Source: Molossus alvarezi (Eukaryota > Chordata > Mammalia > Chiroptera > Molossidae). From it: a DNA stretch of 64,000 nt. The stretch spans positions 128,184,001 to 128,248,000 of the forward strand of contig CM073886.1 in assembly GCA_037176705.1 (NCBI GenBank), written 5' to 3'. The first letter of the stretch is position 1. Each line of letters begins with the position of its first letter. Shown in pieces: positions 57,781-64,000 of the stretch. Both the position numbers and the translations under genes were made by a program. Below the pieces are notes generated by a model, which searched no databases, was not told the DNA's origin, and saw only the letters and a program-made list of their open reading frames with translations.

Positions 57781-60345
57781 AATAAACTGTTTATGGGTTT
57801 TGATTCTAAGTAGCTATGGCTGTTTCATATAAGTTTTTAGTAAACTTAAGTTACAGTCTTAAGTACTAAGTACTATATTACGAAGTTATTATTCCCAATA
57901 ACTTTTTTTTTAGGAATTTGTACTGTGGACTGAACAATGGGAAATACCCATTGGCATGACACATTTAAGCAAATTAGACATGGGTCGTATTTTTAAATGT
58001 TCTTAAATTCTACTTTTGTGACCTGCAAAAGTTAGTATCCTAAGGTACAAAAGTGAGTCTGTTTCAGAACTACAGTGACAACCTAATAAGTTATTCAATA
58101 TAAAGTAAGTTGTGGGCGACATAGGATCTACACTCCGCTCATGAGTTGTAAAATTCTTCGTGCTCAGAAAATTAGTGGACTGTCCTCTCTCACCTCTACT
58201 GATTTTCAGTCAGCGTAATTGATGAGCAGCTGCTATATAATTATTTTAAAGCTATGATTCACAGGCCAGCACAGAAATAGAATTCAAAAATCATTGATTG
58301 AATATTTTCTATCATAAGCAGACCAATCAATGTCTCTCTGACCATTTTAGCGTCTACCTCAGGAAGTCACTTCTGTGCCGTTTTTCTCTTTAAAAAAATC
58401 TAGATTGCTTTGCACCCTCCCCTCAAAGTGCAAGGGTTTAGTTACAATTTTCTGCCTTTGGCATGTGGACATCCACACATTTCAATATCAAATACACACT
58501 GAGCGGATCATTTCTTTCTGCATCATTGAAAAAAACATGAAACTTTTGTGACTTGAGGCAATAACACTGTAGACACGAACACGGATGGTGCTCTCCACTC
58601 GGCCATGGAGAAGGAGAGCCTGGCTCAGAGATGCTTCTTCACAGACACTTGTGGGAGGGGAGATGGGGTCAGGTGGTTTCAGGGTGACCTTTGACCGAAT
58701 TCGTATAAGCTCATTTTAGAGGCCGGTATTTTCTGTTATGGGTTCTTTCACGAGGAAAGAGACTATAGTGTTGTTTCCGTAACGGGTTCACATGTCAGTA
58801 TGCAATTCTTCACACTATCAGGTATCTTTAGCATAAACCATGGATGCTGGTATTGGTTGAAACCCTTTGAAGGTGGACAATGAGAGATGTTTGAAAATCC
58901 TAACGAGGGAGAAAGTTGAAATTGTGTAAATAATGACCTCTAAGTGTGTACAAATGTGTTACCAAAAGGATATAACAAAGAAGGAAACCAAGTTCAAAAG
59001 TAAACTACAGATAGTTGTTAGGAACAAAAAGAAATCTTATAAAATGTTATTTTATACAGGGCCAAATGTATGGAAATCTGCTTAAATAGAAATAAATGCA
59101 GTGAAATGTTACCTTACATGGAGATGAACTGGATTTTATGCATCACTGGCTTAGAACGGTTTAGTTAGAAATTGATTTAGATTTAGTTACACATTTCTAT
59201 TCCTAACCAGGTTCCTTACTCAGCTGTACTGACTGTATCTTAAAGGCCCACTTCTCTGTTCTCCATGGATACTTTCTTTGTGTGGCACATGGCCAGCTAG
59301 TGTTCCTCAGGAGGAGATTATAACACAAATATTGCGAAATATCCTCCCCGCATAAAGTTTAAACAGTAACATGAACACATATATCAATCACATGCACACG
59401 ATGAAGAGATTTTTTTAAAAAATCCCTCCCCTTAGGTCAAAAATAATGTCAGAGAATTTTCAAAAACAAAACCTGGAATGCCTCAGCTAAAATTTTCCAA
59501 GATAATAAGAAAATAGATGTTACAGTTAAAACAAACTTGTTGCTTTATTGGCTTAATTAGGTTCATTTTCAATAGGTATTGCTAACTCTTATTTGGTAGG
59601 CTGAGGAAGACTAAGCAGTTTCTGGACAGCAAAGCCTGGGGAGGCTTCGATTTCACGGAGGGAATGAATGGCTCAGAGTCGCTCTGTGCTCTGGAGTTAG
59701 AGCCGTGACTCCCTGTGCAGCAGCGGGAACGCGCTGCATTATGAAGTCAGTTATGCCCTTAGCACAGGCACCGAGCTGCCCAAATACCCGGGGGCAGACC
59801 AGGATGTCCCCACAAGGGCAGGGACCAGAATCACCGCAAAGTACCACGAACTCTTCAGTGCGCTCCAGAGTCGCGTCACTGTGCTAATGAGCTGGCTGCA
59901 ATTTTTAAGAGCGTCTGGTTTGGGAGGCAGTTTCATAAACTCTGTTCTAATGGGGTCATTTATTAATTTGCCTGAAGATCATTTCTCATGACAAGACCGT
60001 AACACATTTAATCGAATGCGTCTTTAAGCAACAGCGTCTGAAAGTGTGTTATTTTTTAATTTCCCAAATGTTTCCTTTGTGTATTGCGCCAAATTGGTTC
60101 CCGTTAATCATTTTCTCTTTGGGTTCCGATGACTAGAACTGTAACTTCAAGGAGGTTTTCTGTCACTATTGTTTTGGTCACTGAGCATGTGGGGCTGTTA
60201 TGTCTACTGCTTTCAGTTTTTCCATTTTCGCATCCGTGTTCCGATCCTACGGTCCATGGAAGCTTTGCCCGGTCGCCTCATTTGGAAGGCTCCCGTCTCT
60301 AAGCGTATTACTATCTTTTTCTTTCACTTTTCTTTGATGCACTTA
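57781..60345. other. Unique sequence, candidate regulatory DNA at 59680-60060
   Basis: No exon recognised. Most of this stretch is repeat-free. 59680-60060 combines CpG-containing and homeodomain-like motifs (gctaatgagctggctgcaat, atttattaatttgcctgaag). Confidence 0.35.
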
Positions 60346-60354
60346 TTACGGTAT

Positions 60355-60397
<43 letters not shown>

Positions 60398-60619
60398 TTC
60401 CTCACCTGAGGACATTTTTCCATCCATTTTCAGAGACAGTGGGAGGGAGGGAGGGAGAGAGATATATCAGTTGGTTGCCTCCTGCACCACCCCGACCAAG
60501 GCTGGGGACGGAACCACAACTGAGGCATGTGCCCTTGACCAGAATCGAACCAGTGACCCTTTGGTCCAAGGGCTGATGCTCTAATCGCTGAGCCAAACCG
60601 GCCAGGGCTTACCTTATTT
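60346..60619 (-). mobile_element. Ves SINE, long-tail type, with (TTTA)n
   Basis: The minus-strand SINE occupies about 60400-60608. Its reversed tail has expanded to about 12 TTTA units (60352-60400). The extended end ctcacctgaggacatttttc marks the long-tail type. Flanking ttacggtattt (60346-60356) and ttaccttattt (60609-60619) may be the target duplication. Confidence 0.93.
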
Positions 60620-60644
60620 GTTTTTAATTTTTTTCCCTCTCAGT

Positions 60645-60752
60645 GGTGATTAAGCTTAATAAGGACAAGGACTTGGTTAGGGTTGTTTCTCTGGAGTCGA
60701 GACTAGTGTTTGGCATACTGTGGGTGCTCAATAAATATTTGTTGGGAAATGA
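60645..60752 (+). repeat. L2 3' end fragment
   Basis: L2 terminus: agtgtttggcatactgtggg tgctcaataaatatttgttg followed by ggaaatgaatgaaatg. Confidence 0.7.
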
Positions 60753-61630
60753 ATGAAATGATAAGAGCTGAACACATCACATTCACTGCAATGCACCTGC
60801 TCACTCTTCAGGATCTCACCATCCCCAGCACCGTCACCGTGGGTCCACATCTGTCTTGTGAGTTATCCTCATGGCTGTGTTCTGCAATTAACAGTGTCCC
60901 AGTTCAGGTGTTTACTGCTATCACACAGCCTCTTCAACACTTCCTCATGATTCTTTTTGGCTCCACTCGGTCTTCATTTTAGTTTGTCTCTTCAATACTG
61001 CTGGTCATCTTTCAAAAGTGAATAATGAACCATGTCACTACTCCAAGCTCACCTCCCACTAGTCCCACACCCTCAAAATGGTGCATATGACTTCCACGTG
61101 GGCCAATGCCTGGACACAGAGATGATGGTTAGAACTCCTATTATTATTTTGGAAATACTAAATGATACCCATTAAAATGTAAACCAGGATTATACCTTGT
61201 CTCATCAATACATTTCTTTGAGGATCATTCTGATTAAAGTGAAAATACGAGTGCTGTACAGGTGTTTATACACCAGACTGACTGCCTTGCTCCTCACTGC
61301 AACACGTTGAAGACATCTGCCTGTCAATGCCCATCAATAGGCACAGTACTACCAATCAGACGCCAGCATCACAAAGAATGTGGTAGACAATTGTGTACTA
61401 AACAGAAGCACTATTTATGCATACACAGTTAACTGGCAGGAAAAATTAAGTTCCAGAGTAACATCTTTAATGAAATCTCATTTTTTTAAGGAGAGAGACA
61501 TGGGGGTGAGGGGGGGTGCATGCTATAAAGGTATATTTGAGCTTTAAACATCACTTCCTAGTTAAATAATAAAAATAGTGAAATGTTTGTATTTGACCAG
61601 TGTCTCTTAAGTTAAACCTATAACTTCTTG
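60753..61630. other. Unique sequence, no gene seen
   Basis: No recognised exon or clear repeat. Confidence 0.4.
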
Positions 61631-61634
61631 CTCT

Positions 61635-61746
61635 ATATGCATATATATGTATATGTATGTGTATATGTATGTGTATATGTATATGTATGTGTATATGTAT
61701 GTGTATATAACATATACACATACATATACACATACATATATATATG
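61635..61746. repeat. TATG/TATA simple repeat forming a perfect hairpin
   Basis: Alternating TATG/TGTATA units. Arms 61680-61708 and 61712-61740 are complementary over all 29 bp around a 3-base centre (aac). Opposite-strand frames encoding YVCVY or HIHIHI repeats are artefacts. Confidence 0.95.
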
Positions 61747-61794
61747 CTTTAAAAATACAGGAAGTGTAGAATTTGAGATGTTGAAAGGACTTCA

Positions 61795-61930
61795 TAGTAT
61801 ATGCTTTTTTTCTTTGTATTGGTGAGAGAACTGAGGTTGTAGAGAAATTAAGTCACTTAATAAAAGTCACAGAATATGTTAAGGGTGGAATTCGGGACAG
61901 ATTTCCACCACATGACACTTCTTGGACTGT
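61795..61930 (-). repeat. MIR SINE fragment
   Basis: Reversed MIR: tattggtgagagaactgagg, gagaaattaagtcacttaat, and gggtggaattcgggacagat. Confidence 0.65.
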
Positions 61931-64000
61931 AATCTTTCCAGTGAGACCGACTGCCTCGCAAGGAGAAAATCTACTTCTTATCTGGGCTTGATTTTGCTGA
62001 ACTGTTGTTGATCACCGTGGCATTTGTACGCAGAACCAGAGAATACTATACTTTGTCAAGAATAAAAGTAGGACCAAAAAGGCCAAAATGATTAGATTTG
62101 TATTGATTTAATTTGAAGAAGGAATTACACTTTTTTATTCAAGTGTAATATAAAAATTACAATTAGATAAGATAAAACATTTTAATAAACTTGAACACAT
62201 GATCACACAGAAACATTTCAAAGTTAAACACTAAGTTCATAATGTAAAAAAAAAAAGTGCCTAAACTAATGTTTTAAATGAGACAGGATATTGTTATGAC
62301 TGTCAGGGCAGGTAAGTCAATAAGCCTCTGATATTTCTGATTGATTATCACCCGGTAGTAAAGCTGAGATTTCTGGTTCACCTATAATGCATACTGTCTA
62401 GACACTAGCTCAACTTACAGTGTCAGAAATGCCTTTTTGTTTTTATTTTTGTACGTGGGACACATGTGGACCTGGACAAAACACAGGCCTGATGAACTGT
62501 TTCAGTCGTTATATGTTCTCCTGGACTCCTCCGCCACGCATTAACAGCTAGATTCCGAATAGTTCCTGATTTATTTAGAGCTTTGCAACTGCATTTTTTA
62601 TCAGGAAAAATATATGACTTCTCTCATGGTAGGAGGTTTTGATGACAGAATATTGAAAAACAAAGCCATCACTGTTGCCTTGGTAAAAAGTAAGGATGGG
62701 CAAAGGCAAGCCAAACGTTTCGGCTGAGCCGCGGTGCCGACCGGTGTTGCTCGACATGTCCTCTCCAGAGCACCTGTTGTTCAGAATCAGTAACCGTGCT
62801 CATCAGAAAACAGGTGAGGAGGACATCGTTTAGTCCAATGTTTGAAACAGCCAGATTTCCCCAGGCATTTAGATCGCAGAGTCCGACCAAATAGCTTATC
62901 CAATTACTGCTAATCTTATGCCATATTTGAATTGCGTTGTTTCTTTATTAGAGAAACCCTCAAGACTAGTGTGAGTTGAGCATTGGAAAGTGCTGATATA
63001 TTCGGTGTACTACATGCAATTTAGGGGTCTGGCCAATAGGCAATAGTGAAAAGCGATAGTCAGGGGAAGCACTGGAGGAGGCGCAAGCCACAGACTTGGT
63101 GCCCTAATTATGTAAGTCCTTGGGGACTGAGGTCAACTCTCCCCACAGAAATGCCACAGATACCAGCCATAAGTAGATTACAGTCTAGCAAGGAATATAC
63201 ATAAAGTGCATTCCATGATAAACCAACTTGAGTTTAGGGTTGTTTAAAACAGATTAGCTTTTATAATCATGAAGAAAGGAGATATTATAGAATAACTGAA
63301 CTAAGTTGAATAGAACGCATATCGTTAAATGAGTGAATATTGGTAAAGTACTTTGACCAGTGTCAGGCACATAGAAAGTGCCATACAAATGGTTGTGAAA
63401 ATAACGTGATGGGAGGAAGGACGAGAGATCAAAATAGCTTTTAAATACATACACAGAGATGTATTGTGAAATCCAAATTGTATATATATTAAATTATTTA
63501 CTTATCTTTTCTCTCATTTGAGGTTTTAAGTAATTTATTATTTCCACTATGATTTGTTTTCTCCTATAATTGAAAATACGATATTCAAACACTCATCTCA
63601 GACCTTTTTTATTTTTGAATAAATAATAGAGCTGAGATAAATGCTTGTAAACTCACAATATTTTGAGCACCCTGGTTGCTTGGTGACAGAGTAGTTAGTT
63701 CATATTTTGTGAAAACTTACTGCTATCATTAATTTATTAAATAAATGTACAGATACATCTTTGTATAAGTGTTTAGTAGATATCTACACAGAACCTACTT
63801 TTGTCTTGCTCTGAACCCACTAAGTTGACCACAAAATACAAAGCTTCTTCTCATAAGATTAGTGAAACAAATTCTGGTATAGTAAGAAAAAAATATTGAC
63901 CTTTAACTTTCTAAATTGTAGTTTAAATATTTTTTGGTACCAAATTTCTACAAGTTTGTATATTCTCATTCACTATTTTGACATATTCTACAACTGAAGC
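61931..64000. other. Unique AT-rich sequence, no gene seen
   Basis: No recognised exon. A weak MIR/L2-like end (gtcaggcacatagaaagtgc) lies near 63360-63382. A small CpG cluster lies at 62718-62755. Confidence 0.4.

Overview
This is a mammalian intergenic or deep-intronic window, most likely from a bat. The main evidence is about 25 copies of the tRNA-derived SINE family I recognise as Ves (head resembling ccctggccggtttggctcag), with further support from L1 3' ends of the type found in bats and related mammals. No protein-coding gene, RNA gene or convincing exon could be supported. The open reading frames present are short, lack recognisable domains, and mostly fall in SINEs, microsatellites or GC-rich stretches.

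Layout. Positions 1-9150 hold a SINE nested in an L1 3' end, a GC/CpG-rich stretch with G-quadruplex potential (about 2470-3150), several Ves copies and MIR relics. A compact SPIN/URR1-type hAT transposon lies at 9165-9355 with its 8-bp target duplication. Positions 10575-15840 carry L1 3' ends in reverse orientation, a MaLR LTR (13681-14020) and three Ves SINEs. Positions 16000-23400 are mostly unique AT-rich DNA. Positions 23500-31200 contain a Ves copy, a MIR, an old retroviral-type LTR, an L2 3' end and a 5'-inverted L1. Positions 33700-34610 pack an L1 end, a (TA)n run and two inverted Ves copies. Positions 40270-41950 hold an L2 split by an L1 ORF2 relic, then MER20. Positions 44301-46190 are repeat-free and look like candidate conserved regulatory DNA. 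Positions 46200-51230 hold Ves copies with odd structures. Positions 53110-57770 hold a mariner-like fragment, an L1 relic, a MaLR LTR and three Ves copies. The remainder is mostly unique, with a (TTTA)n-tailed Ves and a strong AT hairpin near 61710.

No genes act together here. The content is retrotransposition history plus possible regulatory DNA. The most interesting items are two head-only SINE copies that share the same internal breakpoint, a SINE whose 5' end is present three times in tandem inside one pair of target duplications, the SPIN element, a 31-bp insertion made only of a SINE tail with a perfect 19-bp target duplication, and a twin-primed L1. All family names come from recognising consensus sequences by eye. 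No alignment was run.
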